This document shows positions 1-8,030 of a stretch of DNA of 48,662 nucleotides, piece by piece. Under the pieces are notes generated by a model. That model made no database searches. It saw nothing but the letters and a program-made list of their open reading frames with translations, and was not told the DNA's origin. The position numbers and the translations under genes are program-made. The DNA is from JAJZJT01 sp964610905 (lineage in GTDB: Bacteria > Actinomycetota > Acidimicrobiia > Acidimicrobiales > RAAP-2): contig CAZSYT010000018.1 in NCBI GenBank assembly GCA_964610905.1, positions 1 through 48,662 of the forward strand, in the 5' to 3' direction. Every line of letters begins with the position of its first letter. Position 1 is the first letter of the stretch.

Positions 1-6
1 GACGCG

Positions 7-43
7 GTGAAGGGACCGCCGGGGGGGAGGGCGGTCCCTTCAC
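7..43. terminator. Strong 14-bp hairpin, probable transcription terminator
   Basis: Arms at 7-20 and 30-43 are perfectly complementary (GTGAAGGGACCGCC with its reverse complement) around a 9-nt G-rich loop. No U-tract follows, which is usual for high-GC actinobacteria. It probably ends a transcript from the gene left of the window and insulates the LysR gene. Confidence 0.6.
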
Positions 44-130
44 ACTGACACGACAAGGAACGGAGGGGGGGTTCCTGATCCCTGTGGTCTGAGACCAGTA
101 TGCCGGAGCGTCGGCGATCAGTCAAACAGT

Positions 131-160
131 TTTTATAGATATCTGCTATCATGCTGGCCG
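131..160 (+). promoter_or_regulatory. AT-rich promoter and possible LysR operator
   Basis: This is an unusually AT-rich patch. TATCAT at 147-152 fits a -10 box 8 nt before the ATG at 161, so the message may be leaderless. ATAG (135-138) and CTAT (146-149) form an inverted repeat of the T-N11-A type bound by LysR regulators, which suggests autoregulation. Confidence 0.5.
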
Positions 161-1075
161 ATGGAGCTTCGGCATCTGCAGGCCCTGGTGGCGATCACCG
201 ACTTCGGCACGTTCTCGGCTGCCGCAGACCGGCTCGGGACCGTGCAGTCCAACATCTCGGCCCACGTCGCCCGTCTCGAGACCGAGCTCGGGACCACCCT
301 GCTCGACCGGGCGACCGGACGCCTGACCGACGAGGGCACGGTGGTCGTAGCTCGGGCACGCCGGATGCTCTCGGAGCTCGAGGCGCTCGTCGCCGACGTC
401 GCCGCCTACAAGGACGAGGTCACCGGCACCGTGCGCGTCGGCATGATCGGGACCACGGCGCGCTGGCTGGCCCCCGAGCTCCTCCGACTGATCGCCGCCC
501 GGCACCCCGGCGTGCGACTGGTCGTCGTGGAGGGCACGACCACGGGGCTCGAGCCGCGGCTCGAGGCGGGGCAGCTCGACGTCGCCGTCCTCAACCTGCC
601 CGTGCCGGGACGCGACGTCGTGACGGCTCCGCTCTTCGAGGAGGACCTCGTCCTGGTCGTGCCCGTCGACCACCCCCTGGCCGGACACGCCGGCGCGCTC
701 CCGATGACCGACCTCGACGGCCTCGAGCTGCTGCTGCCCGCCCACGGGACCGCCTACCGCGACGAGCTCGACGCCGCCATCGCCCCAGCCGGGGTGACGC
801 TCACGCCTCGCGTCGAGATCGACGGGCTCCGCCTGATCGCCTCCCTCACCTTCGAGGGCTACGGGCCCGCGATCCTCCCCGCCACAGCGCTCCCCCGGTT
901 CCTCCGCGACCGCTTCCGGGGCATCCCGATCGACGGGCTGCCCCGGCGCCGCGTGGGGACGGCCCTCCGGGCTCGCGGCCTCCCCTCCGCCCCGACCCGC
1001 GTGCTGCTCGAGGTGCTCGCCGACGTCGTGGCGAGGCACGGCGACCTCCCCGGGGGCCTCCACGCCGCGACCTGA
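161..1075 (+). CDS. LysR-family transcriptional regulator
   Basis: The 304-aa protein is a typical LysR-type regulator. Residues 1-60 form the winged helix-turn-helix (MELRHLQALVAI, FSAAADRLGTVQSNISAHVARLE), and from about residue 85 there is a periplasmic-binding-protein-like effector domain (VGMIGTTARWLAPELL). Length is normal for the family. The ATG start sits 8 nt behind a TATCAT hexamer. LysR regulators usually control a divergent neighbour, but that side lies outside the window, so target and ligand are unknown. The next gene is convergent. Confidence 0.93.
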   Translation: MELRHLQALVAITDFGTFSAAADRLGTVQSNISAHVARLETELGTTLLDRATGRLTDEGTVVVARARRMLSELEALVADVAAYKDEVTGTVRVGMIGTTARWLAPELLRLIAARHPGVRLVVVEGTTTGLEPRLEAGQLDVAVLNLPVPGRDVVTAPLFEEDLVLVVPVDHPLAGHAGALPMTDLDGLELLLPAHGTAYRDELDAAIAPAGVTLTPRVEIDGLRLIASLTFEGYGPAILPATALPRFLRDRFRGIPIDGLPRRRVGTALRARGLPSAPTRVLLEVLADVVARHGDLPGGLHAAT

Positions 1076-1185
1076 CGCCGGCCAGCGACGGTACCCCCAC
1101 CGGGCCGACGGATCGTCCCCGCCGGGCCCGGCCGCGTGGTGCGGCGGTGGGCCGGCTCGGACCGGCGGCCGCAGTGGACCCCGGC

Positions 1186-1803
1186 TCAGACCGGCGGCCG
1201 AGGGTCGCGCCACATGCGCCACATCGTGGGGCCGCCACGCGACGGGTGCAGCTCCTCGACCACCTCGAACCCGAAGCGGGCGTACAAGGGGACGTTCCGC
1301 TCCTTGGACGACTCGAGGTAGGCGGGCATCCCCTCCTCGTCGACACGACGCAGCACCGACGTGAGCAGTGCCGAACCGACGCCGGTCCCCTGGCGGTCCG
1401 GCTCGGTACCGAGGGTGGCGAGGTACCAGTGGGGCTCGTGCGGGTGGCGTGCGTCGACCTCACCGAGCAGCGACAGTGCCGCCAACGTGTGCCGCCCCAG
1501 CAGGTAGGGGGCCGTGGGCAGGAGCTGGAGCAGCTCGAGGAGCGGCCGCCGGACGCGGTCCGGAGGGCCCCAGATGGCCACCCCGGCCCGGTCCTCGGTG
1601 GTGTAGACGTGGCCGAAGGGCAGGTACTGGCGTCGGAGCTGGATGGAGAAGAACGAGCGGAGGCCGGCTCGCCGACGGGCGTCGCCTCGGAACATGAAGT
1701 TGGCCACCGGGTCGTCGTCGAACGACCGGACGAGCAGGTCGGCCAGCATGCTCGCTTCGGCAGGCGCGGCCGGACGGACCGCAGGTGGTTCGGGCGGAGG
1801 CAC
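1186..1803 (-). CDS. GNAT-family N-acetyltransferase
   Basis: The 205-aa protein carries the GNAT acetyl-CoA site: TEPDRQGTGVGSALL matches the Q/RxxGxG/A loop, followed by a strand with YLESSKERNVPLYARFGFEVVEE, the common C-terminal half. The N-terminal MLADLLVRSFDDDPVANFMF resembles the Gcn5-like group that acetylates small molecules or toxins. The chosen start is a GTG; an ATG 18 codons in is an alternative. It is convergent with the LysR gene. The substrate is unknown. Confidence 0.88.
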   Translation of the reverse strand: MPPPEPPAVRPAAPAEASMLADLLVRSFDDDPVANFMFRGDARRRAGLRSFFSIQLRRQYLPFGHVYTTEDRAGVAIWGPPDRVRRPLLELLQLLPTAPYLLGRHTLAALSLLGEVDARHPHEPHWYLATLGTEPDRQGTGVGSALLTSVLRRVDEEGMPAYLESSKERNVPLYARFGFEVVEELHPSRGGPTMWRMWRDPRPPV

Positions 1804-1867
1804 GCCCCGATGGTAGGCGGCGGGGAGGCCGCGCGCCCGTACCCGTCGTCTCCTGCCCGACTGGCGC

Positions 1868-2049
1868 GGTCAGTTGTGCGNNNNNNNNNNNNNNNNNNNN
1901 NNNNNNNNNNNNNNNNNNNNNNNNNNNNNNNNNNNNNNNNNNNNNNNNNNNNNNNNNNNNNNNNNNNNNNNNNNNNNNNNACGGGTCAGTTGTGCGACGG
2001 GTCAGTTGTGCGACGGGTCAGTTGTGCGACGGGTCAGTTGTGCGACGGG
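1868..2049. repeat. 16-bp tandem repeat interrupted by assembly gap
   Basis: The unit ACGGGTCAGTTGTGCG occurs four times at 1981-2044 with a partial fifth copy, and the right part of one copy lies just left of the N run at 1868-1880. True copy number is unknown. On the minus strand the first copy supplies the last codons and TGA stop of the yqgE-like gene. Confidence 0.9.
1881..1980. other. Assembly gap (100 Ns)
   Basis: Exactly 100 Ns, the conventional scaffold-gap length, so the real size is unknown. Both flanks are copies of the same 16-bp repeat, which is the likely reason the assembly broke here. Confidence 0.98.
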
Positions 2050-2669
2050 TCCTCGGGGAAGGCGGAGGCGAGCGCGAGCGCCCCGCCCTCCCGCCGGAGC
2101 ACCCGGCGCCACAGGCCCTCGGGATCGGCCGAGACGGGGTCCCGCTCGAGCGCCGGCACGACGAACCACGAGCCCTCGTCGACCTCGTCGTCGAGCTGTC
2201 CCCCCGCCCAGCCGGCGTAGCCGGCGAACAGCCGCGCACCGACGATGGCGCCGTCGTACTCCGAGGGGTCGCCGTCGAGGTCGACGGTGCCGACCGGCTT
2301 GGCGCCGGCGACCACGAGCCGCCAGCCCACGGGGGGCTCGCGGGCGCCGCCCGGCGACCCCCACGGCGCCCGGACCCGCAGCAGTCCGATCACCGCGTTG
2401 CGCGCCACGGGCCCTCCGGAAAAGAACTGGCGCGGCGGAGTCGCGACCGGTGCCCATCGGGGGAGGACGTCGGCGACGTCGACGCCGCCGGGGCGGTCGA
2501 GGACCACCCCCAGCGCCCCGTGCTCACCGTGGTCGAGCACGAGCACGACCCGCCGGGCGAAGTTCGGGTCGACGAGGCGCGGCGTGGCCACGAGGAGCGA
2601 CCCGGCGAGCGACGCGGGACGGGGCCGGCCGACGAAGGGGTCGACGGGCCCGAACGGCGACAGCGGCAT
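2034..2669 (-). CDS. YqgE/AlgH family protein (DUF179)
   Basis: The 211-aa product has the family core: GSLLVATPRLVDPNFARRVVLV, then HGEHGALGVVLDRP, FFSGGPV and ARLFAGYAGWAGGQLDDE. Function is poorly known; AlgH is linked to alginate regulation in Pseudomonas, which need not hold here. I chose the ATG at 2669 because it leaves room for a divergent gene; the in-frame ATG at 2708 adds 13 residues. The C-terminal SHN and stop codon fall in the 16-bp tandem repeat, so the native C-terminus may have been altered by repeat expansion. Confidence 0.88.
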   Translation of the reverse strand: MPLSPFGPVDPFVGRPRPASLAGSLLVATPRLVDPNFARRVVLVLDHGEHGALGVVLDRPGGVDVADVLPRWAPVATPPRQFFSGGPVARNAVIGLLRVRAPWGSPGGAREPPVGWRLVVAGAKPVGTVDLDGDPSEYDGAIVGARLFAGYAGWAGGQLDDEVDEGSWFVVPALERDPVSADPEGLWRRVLRREGGALALASAFPEDPSHN

Positions 2670-2734
2670 GCCCCATGATGGAGCATCCCACCAGCCGAAT
2701 GGCGTCATCGTCACCGTCGCGGGATGCTCACCGG

Positions 2735-2959
2735 GTGCCTCGGTCGAGGAAGCCGTCTCGCCGCGCGGGTGGGCGTCCGCCCCGGCGCGAGCTCGCGCGC
2801 CTCGACCACTGGCGAGCCGACGGCGTGGCCAAGCGCGCCTACCCGGACCTGGCCTCGGCCTCACGGGCCTCGTTGCAGGTCCGGCTCGAACACGGCGTCG
2901 ACGTCGTCCCCTACCGCTGCTCGTTCTGCGACCGGTGGCACCTCGGCAGCCAGCGGTGA
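2735..2959 (+). CDS. Small basic protein with C-terminal zinc-knuckle motif
   Basis: A 74-aa reading frame ends in a recognisable pattern: KRAYPDLASASRASL, then YRCSFCDRWHLG. The CxxCxxWHLG ending is common in short actinobacterial proteins of unknown function and probably binds a metal. I set the start at GTG 2735; ATGs at 2699 and 2675 are in frame but would run into the divergent yqgE-like start. The conserved C-terminus makes it credible despite its size. Confidence 0.6.
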   Translation: MPRSRKPSRRAGGRPPRRELARLDHWRADGVAKRAYPDLASASRASLQVRLEHGVDVVPYRCSFCDRWHLGSQR

Positions 2960-2978
2960 GGTCCGGCGTTCCGGTGCG

Positions 2979-3386
2979 TCAGGACGCCTCCGCCTCGAGC
3001 TCCGAGGTGCAGTGGGCGCACCGGGTCGCCGCTGCCGGGACGCTCGTCAGGCAGTAGGGGCACGGGCGCATCGGCTGCTCCGCGGGGAGCCGGCCGAGCC
3101 GGCCGAGGAAGCCGGTAACCGGCTTGGCCACCGCGAAGTAGACGACCGCGGCCACCACCACGAAGGTGACCAGGGCGTTCACGAAGGCACCGTAGAGGAA
3201 CCTCGAGTGGTGCACGGTGAAGGTGAGGCCGCCGAAGTTCGGCTGGCCGCCGATGGCGGCGATCAGCGGGGTCAAGAGGTCCTGGACGAGCGCGGTGACC
3301 ACGGCGGCGAACGCCGTGCCGACCACCACGGCGATGGCCAGGTCGATCAGGTTCCCTTTCAACAGGAACTCCTTGAAGCCCTTCAC
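2979..3386 (-). CDS. mscL: Large-conductance mechanosensitive channel MscL with zinc-ribbon tail
   Basis: The 135-aa protein starts with MKGFKEFLLKGNLIDLAIAV, the typical MscL N-terminal helix and TM1, followed by AFAAVVTALVQDLLTP and a second membrane helix near residues 68-92. It acts in the cytoplasmic membrane as an emergency valve on osmotic downshift. The tail is unusual: instead of the plain basic helix it carries CPYC and CAHC, a zinc-ribbon pair. An SD-like GGGGAGG lies in front of the ATG. It is the last gene of a minus-strand group with the redox genes. Confidence 0.96.
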   Translation of the reverse strand: MKGFKEFLLKGNLIDLAIAVVVGTAFAAVVTALVQDLLTPLIAAIGGQPNFGGLTFTVHHSRFLYGAFVNALVTFVVVAAVVYFAVAKPVTGFLGRLGRLPAEQPMRPCPYCLTSVPAAATRCAHCTSELEAEAS

Positions 3387-3503
3387 GTGCGCACCTCCCC
3401 GTCATCGCCGCCTTCGCCGCGGCCCGTCCCGGCGTTCTGCCGGCGCCGTCCGAGCGTAGGCGCGATGGTCGTCCCCCGACCGGGGTGGCGAGGGGCGGCC
3501 GGC

Positions 3504-4019
3504 TCACGCCGAGGGCGAGTCGCCCGGCAGGGGGCCGCTCGACGCCGGGCCGTAGACGATGGCCCGGTACCGGCCCGTGGACCGGACCGCACAGACGTGG
3601 TCGAGGACGGCGATCACCCAGCCGAGGACCGACGCGTCCTCGGTCCCGTCGGCCACCTCGACGATGAGGCCCCGTCGGAGATGGTCTTGGGTGACGCGCC
3701 AGCCTGGCGGGAGCCCGAGCCCCGCTCCGGCCAGCCGCGCCGCGAGTCGGGGCCCCGTCGCGTGCAGGATCCCCACCGTGGTCGGACCAGGTTGCCGCCC
3801 ACCGCTCGCCGGCGGCGGCATCCAGGTGGCGAGCGGCACCCGGTGCGGCGAGCCGCCGAAGATGGCGAAGAGCCCCGGTCGCGGCGGCTCGTCCTCGGCC
3901 TCGACCACCGGTTGCAGGTTCACCCAGCCCCGTCCGGCGGCCCGGACGGCCCCCATGGCGCCGAGCGCTCCCGACTGCTCGGCGCCGAACTCGAACGTCC
4001 GGTTCGGGGTACGCGTCAC
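3504..4019 (-). CDS. Conserved-looking hypothetical protein
   Basis: A 171-aa protein I do not recognise. It has no signal peptide or membrane helix. A Pro/Gly-rich middle (FAIFGGSPHRVPLATWMPPP) is followed by GWRVTQDHLRRGLIVEVADGTEDASVLGWVIAVLDHVCAV, which looks like an alpha/beta domain. It starts with GTG, 75 bp downstream of the nitroreductase stop and 117 bp upstream of mscL, and probably belongs to the same transcript. Codon use matches its neighbours and no opposite-strand frame in this stretch looks more real. Confidence 0.6.
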   Translation of the reverse strand: MTRTPNRTFEFGAEQSGALGAMGAVRAAGRGWVNLQPVVEAEDEPPRPGLFAIFGGSPHRVPLATWMPPPASGGRQPGPTTVGILHATGPRLAARLAGAGLGLPPGWRVTQDHLRRGLIVEVADGTEDASVLGWVIAVLDHVCAVRSTGRYRAIVYGPASSGPLPGDSPSA

Positions 4020-4094
4020 CGGCGTGCGGTCCGATGGCCCAGGCCGTGCCGCGGAGACGTCGGCTCCTCGAGTCGTCGGGCCACGCGCCGCTCG

Positions 4095-4787
4095 TCAGGA
4101 CGAGCCGAACGGCGGTCCGTCGAGCCGGTCCACCGTGGCGAAGGCGTCGACGGGCTTCCGGCGCAGCCGGGTCGCCCGGGCCAGTGGATAGCCGAGCGCC
4201 ACGACACCGGCGAGCACGACGCCGTCGGGGGCGCCGAAGAGCGCCCGGGCCGCGGCCTCCTCGCGCAGGACCATCGTGGTCATGACGCCTCCGAGGCCCT
4301 CGGCACGCGCAGCCAGAAGGATGCTCCACGCGAACGGGTACACCGACGCGCCACCCGCGAGGGGATAGTGGTCGGCGTCGCGGTCGACCGTGGCGAGGTG
4401 GGCGAGGTCGGCGAAGAGGGCGAGGAGCACGGGCACCTGGTCGAGGTGCTCGGCGAAGCCACCGGGCCCGTCGGCGGCCTCACGTGCGAGCGCTGCAGCA
4501 CCGCCGCGCGCCCGCTCCTCGGCCGCTCGGTCGTTCGTCGGCGACCACGGGACCAGGCCTGCGCCGGCCTGTGCCAGGTACTCGTACCAGCCGGGCAGGT
4601 ACAGCTCGCGCAGGCGCCGCCGCACCGCCGGGTCGCGCACCACGACGACACGCCACGACTGTCGGTTGCCGCCGCTCGGCGCGAAGCGCGCCGCATCGAG
4701 CACGCGGGCCACCACGTCGTCGGGGACGGCACGCCCGTCGAACGAGCGAACCGCCCCCGTCGAGCGCAGCGCCTCGGTCAGCTCCAT
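4095..4787 (-). CDS. Nitroreductase-family flavoprotein
   Basis: The 230-aa protein opens with TEALRSTGAVRSFDGRAVPDDVVARVLDAARFAPSGGN, the FMN-binding start of the nitroreductase fold, and has RVVVVRDP and LGYPLARATRLRRKPV near the end. Members reduce quinones, nitro compounds or flavins with NAD(P)H. It lies 37 bp downstream of a peroxiredoxin, so a redox-stress role is likely. Nitroreductase-like proteins are also common in mycobacterial dormancy regulons, but no DosR-like box was found here. Confidence 0.92.
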   Translation of the reverse strand: MELTEALRSTGAVRSFDGRAVPDDVVARVLDAARFAPSGGNRQSWRVVVVRDPAVRRRLRELYLPGWYEYLAQAGAGLVPWSPTNDRAAEERARGGAAALAREAADGPGGFAEHLDQVPVLLALFADLAHLATVDRDADHYPLAGGASVYPFAWSILLAARAEGLGGVMTTMVLREEAAARALFGAPDGVVLAGVVALGYPLARATRLRRKPVDAFATVDRLDGPPFGSS

Positions 4788-4824
4788 CGCGCCATCCCCG
4801 CCCGTCCCCGGGGCCGGCGGCCGC

Positions 4825-5316
4825 TCACCGGGCCGCGAGCGCCTCGAGGACGGCGTCGGCGGCGCTCACGCTGAGCCCGGGACCGGGCTCGACGTTGAGC
4901 GTGGTGACCACCCCGTCCTCGATCACCATGGCGTAGCGCTGCGAGCGGGTGCCCAAGCCGAACGCGCTCCCGTCCATCTGGAGCCCGACGGCCTCGGTGA
5001 AGGCGCCGTTCCCGTCGGCGAGCAGCAGCACCTTGCCGGCGACCTGCTGTGCCTCGCCCCACGCCCCCATCACGAAGGCGTCGTTGACCGAGATGCAGGC
5101 GATGGTGTCGACGCCCTCGGCCTTCAGCTCGTCGTGACGGACGAGGTAGCTGGGAAGGTGATAGTCGGAGCACGTCGGCGTGAAGGCGCCCGGCACGGCG
5201 AAGAGCACGACGGTGCCCGAGCCGAGGACGTCGCCCGTCCGCACCTGCCTCGGGCCGTCGGCACCGAAGGTCTGCACCTCGACGTCAGGGATCTTCGCAC
5301 CCACCTCGATGGCCAT
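4825..5316 (-). CDS. Peroxiredoxin, Prx5/AhpE-like
   Basis: The 163-aa thioredoxin-fold peroxidase has the motif PGAFTPTCSDYHLPSYLV, in which the Cys is the peroxidatic residue and Thr plus the later Arg (GTRSQRYAMVIEDG) complete the site. It reduces hydrogen peroxide and organic hydroperoxides. ACISVNDAFVMGAW is typical of the Prx5 class. It starts with ATG behind GGGAGAGGAGCG, a good SD. It heads a minus-strand group with the nitroreductase. Confidence 0.95.
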   Translation of the reverse strand: MAIEVGAKIPDVEVQTFGADGPRQVRTGDVLGSGTVVLFAVPGAFTPTCSDYHLPSYLVRHDELKAEGVDTIACISVNDAFVMGAWGEAQQVAGKVLLLADGNGAFTEAVGLQMDGSAFGLGTRSQRYAMVIEDGVVTTLNVEPGPGLSVSAADAVLEALAAR

Positions 5317-5425
5317 GTCGCTCCTCTCCCCATCCTCAGCCGTTGCACCGTCGTTGAGCGGCGCAGGACGCGACCACGAGCATACGAGGCCGGACCGCGC
5401 CCGGGCGACGGCTCGACCGAGCGCC

Positions 5426-5578
5426 TCAGGCGGCGCCGCCGTCGACCACCGTGGGGACGATGCGCCTGCAGCGCGAGCACCACGCCGCGGCCGCCGCGCT
5501 GTCGCCCGGGTGGACGAGGCCGCCGCAGTGCTCGCAACGGTGGATCACCGGCGACTCACGACGGTCCGTGTCGCTCAT
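5426..5578 (-). CDS. 50-aa zinc-ribbon protein
   Basis: A very small protein with CEHCGG, a 12-15 residue loop, then CSRCRRIVPTVVDGG. The two CxxC pairs predict one bound zinc. GGAG lies 10 nt before the ATG. The CxRCRR(I/L)V ending is shared with the 85-aa protein at 23028-23285, so the two are probably a small family. Function is unknown; nucleic-acid or protein binding is possible. Confidence 0.6.
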   Translation of the reverse strand: MSDTDRRESPVIHRCEHCGGLVHPGDSAAAAAWCSRCRRIVPTVVDGGAA

Positions 5579-5715
5579 GATGGTTGCACTCCACGTGCAG
5601 TCACGCACGCTGCCCCTCGAGCCCCTGCCGACATGGTGGCATTGTTGCACAGCCCGACCGCGGGCTCGCTCCACCCGCGACCGGACGGCCGAGCCCCACG
5701 GGTGACGGCGTGCCG

Positions 5716-6180
5716 TCAGGGCCGGTCGCCCGCGAGCGCGCCGGCCAGCCACGGCGGCAGGCGCGTGGCGCGGCCACGGCGGTCGACGGCACCGTGCACC
5801 GTCGCGGCGGTGGCCCGCTCCTCGCCGCCGACCTCGAGCCGGTAGCGGAGCTCGAAGGTGGCACGTCGCACGTCGCCGGCCCACAGGACGACGTCGACCT
5901 CCTCCTCGAAGCGGACCGGACGGCGGTAGCGGACGTGGCACTCGAGCACGGCCAGGTCCACCCCCTCCTCGCGGACCTCGCTGTAGGGGTGGCCCCGGCT
6001 GCGCAGGAACGCCACCCGGGCCTCCTCGAGGTAGGGGAGGTAGGCGGCGTGGTGGACCACGCCCATGGCGTCGGTCTCGGCGAAGCGCGCTCGCACCCGG
6101 TGCACGAACGCCGCGTGGCCCGCTTCCGTCCCGCCCACCAGCCGGTGCTCGCCGGCGGCCGAGCGGGGTCGTCCGCTCAC
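5716..6180 (-). CDS. Acyl-CoA thioesterase, YbgC/4-hydroxybenzoyl-CoA type
   Basis: A 154-aa hotdog-fold thioesterase. The active-site strand RARFAETDAMGVVHHAAYLPYLEEARVAFL matches the YbgC-type DxxGVVxHxxY signature with the catalytic Asp kept. The GTG start overlaps the TGA of the upstream DUF4012 gene by four bases (GTGA), indicating translational coupling. The substrate is an acyl-CoA of unknown type. Confidence 0.9.
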   Translation of the reverse strand: MSGRPRSAAGEHRLVGGTEAGHAAFVHRVRARFAETDAMGVVHHAAYLPYLEEARVAFLRSRGHPYSEVREEGVDLAVLECHVRYRRPVRFEEEVDVVLWAGDVRRATFELRYRLEVGGEERATAATVHGAVDRRGRATRLPPWLAGALAGDRP

Positions 6181-7937
6181 CACGAGACCGCCTGGGGCCG
6201 CGAGTCGGTGAACGACCTCCCCGGCACGTGCCAGTGCTCGGCCGGGACCCGCGCCGAGGGCACGACGTGCATCGTCCCGTGGTGCCCCGGGAGCACGAAG
6301 CGCACGTCGAGCGAGACGGAGCGACCCGGGAGCACGGCGACCGAGGAGACGAGCAGCCACGTCGGGCCCTCGGCGGCGTCGATGACCTCGGCCAGCCCAC
6401 CGCTGATGCCGCGGTCGGTGGCCCGCGCCGGCACGTTGACGGCGACGAGGCCCACGTACTCCCCGTAGGTGGCGGCCACGCCCGGGTAGGGCCCGGCGAT
6501 GAACTGCGACTGGCCCGGCGGCGTGGTGTTGCGCAGCGTGACGTGCATGGTGACGGCGGTCGACGCACCGGTCGGCTTCGTCGTCACCGTGACGCCGACC
6601 CCGAGGTAGGGGTCGAGCTTGTTGCCGCCCCGGTTGATCACGGCGACGTCGAGCGAGCGGGTCTCGAGCTCGCCCGCCACGCCCGTCGCCCGCCACGCCG
6701 CCTCGGCTGCGGGCGCCCGCGACCACACCATCAGGTGCCGGCCGTCTGCGGCGCCGCTCATCGCCGTGGCCAGGGTGCGCAGGTCGAGCGAGCCGCTCTG
6801 GAGCGCGTGGAGGGTCGCCGAGGCGAGGGCGCCCAGCGCGTCCTGGCGGCTGGAGGCTCCCGTCGTCGCGTTGTCCGTCAGCCCCCGGTACTGGTCGTGG
6901 AGCAGGTACGGCAGGGCGTTCGACGCAGAGACGGTCACGCCCCCTGCCGTCACCGGGCCCGTGGCCTCGAGCAGGTGCTGGAGCCCCACGACGTCGAGCG
7001 AGACCACGCCGTCGACCTGCTGACCGGTACGCGCCTTCCACATCTGGGCGGCCAGCGCGGCGGTCGTCTCGAAGCGCGGGGTGACGCCGAGGTTCCTCCA
7101 CTCCTGGTTCGGGGCGAGCCATCCCCAGTTGCGGGCCAGGTCGCCGGTCAGCGTCACGGCGCCCGGTGGCAGGAACAGGCTGCCAGCCGGCTGCATCTGC
7201 CCCAGCCGGACCGTGCCGCCCGACATGGTTGCCGTCCCGACCTCGAGGAACGCTCCCGACCCCGCCCGCATCTCGGCGTTGTTGGCAGCGAGCACGAGGT
7301 AGGTGTCCGGGCCCTGCAGGATGGTGGCGGCCGCGCTGGCCGCGGCGGCTGCCCGGGCCAGCCGCCCCCGCGCGTCGTCCAGCTGGGCGACCAGCTCGTT
7401 CCGCTTCGCCGCCAGCGGAGCGACGAGGCCGGCGCTCGGCCCGGTGCCGACCCCGTCGAGCACGCGGGCCGCCCGGCCCGCCGCGGCGGCCAGACGTCGG
7501 AGGGCGGCGACACGCTGTGGCCCCGCGCCGTGCGGGGCGTCGAGGACCGCGTGGACCTGGTCCACGAACGACGCTCCGGCCGCCGCCATCGTCGCCGCAG
7601 CGGCCGACAGGTCGGTCACCGACTCGACCTGCCGTCCCACGACGGGCACCACGGTCATCGGGGCCATCCACCACGAGCCGAGGGCGCGGTGGGCGTCGGC
7701 GAACTGGGACTCGGCGCTGTCCAGTACCCGGATCATGGAGGTGCCGGTCACCGACGACGCGCTGAGGCGCGCCCGCACGACGGCGAGGGCGCCGAGCCCC
7801 GTGCGGTCGTGCCGGTACGCGCCGAGCAGCGTGAGCCCCACCACCGCGACCCACGCCACCACCACGCCGGTCAGGGCGGCGACGACGACCTTGGTGCGAC
7901 GCGACCAGCGCCGCCGCTCGCGCTTCTTCCTGGTCAC
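6177..7937 (-). CDS. DUF4012 membrane protein
   Basis: The 586-aa protein begins with a basic stretch (TRKKRERRRWSRR) and one membrane helix near residues 17-38, then a large outside domain. NNAEMRAGSGAFLEVGTATMSGG and RNWGWLAPNQEWRNLGVTPRF are hallmarks of DUF4012, found beside exopolysaccharide and cell-wall genes in actinobacteria. A Leu/Ala-rich helical region near residues 100-200 may be coiled coil. The GTG at 7937 fits because it places the basic stretch just before the helix. It is divergent from the sortase gene. Confidence 0.88.
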   Translation of the reverse strand: MTRKKRERRRWSRRTKVVVAALTGVVVAWVAVVGLTLLGAYRHDRTGLGALAVVRARLSASSVTGTSMIRVLDSAESQFADAHRALGSWWMAPMTVVPVVGRQVESVTDLSAAAATMAAAGASFVDQVHAVLDAPHGAGPQRVAALRRLAAAAGRAARVLDGVGTGPSAGLVAPLAAKRNELVAQLDDARGRLARAAAAASAAATILQGPDTYLVLAANNAEMRAGSGAFLEVGTATMSGGTVRLGQMQPAGSLFLPPGAVTLTGDLARNWGWLAPNQEWRNLGVTPRFETTAALAAQMWKARTGQQVDGVVSLDVVGLQHLLEATGPVTAGGVTVSASNALPYLLHDQYRGLTDNATTGASSRQDALGALASATLHALQSGSLDLRTLATAMSGAADGRHLMVWSRAPAAEAAWRATGVAGELETRSLDVAVINRGGNKLDPYLGVGVTVTTKPTGASTAVTMHVTLRNTTPPGQSQFIAGPYPGVAATYGEYVGLVAVNVPARATDRGISGGLAEVIDAAEGPTWLLVSSVAVLPGRSVSLDVRFVLPGHHGTMHVVPSARVPAEHWHVPGRSFTDSRPQAVSW

Positions 7938-8018
7938 GGGGCCGGCACCGGCCGACAGTGTACCGGCGCGCACCGGTCCCCGCCGGGCGGCGCCACCGAC
8001 GCGACCGTGCTCCACCGG

Positions 8019-8030
8019 TAGCATCTGCGC
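8019..8030 (+). promoter_or_regulatory. Leaderless-type -10 box for the sortase gene
   Basis: TAGCAT at 8019-8024 ends 6 nt before the GTG start, the spacing expected when transcription starts at the start codon. Confidence 0.5.

Noticed and set aside
1106..1128. GGGCC and GTCCC halves between LysR and GNAT ends
   Set aside because: The halves are eight bases apart instead of four and both genes end there.
149..1222. Long minus-strand frames opposite LysR and most other genes
   Set aside because: High GC gives long shadow frames; they are Arg/Gly/Pro-rich without domain motifs and lie opposite clear genes.
1981..2049. Repeat array considered as CRISPR
   Set aside because: Units are 16 bp, directly adjoining, with no spacers and no cas genes; the same holds for the other tandem arrays.
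4027..4041. GGTCCGATGGCCC near the start of the 171-aa gene, a possible DosR-like box
   Set aside because: The spacing between half-sites is one base short and the half-sites are weak.
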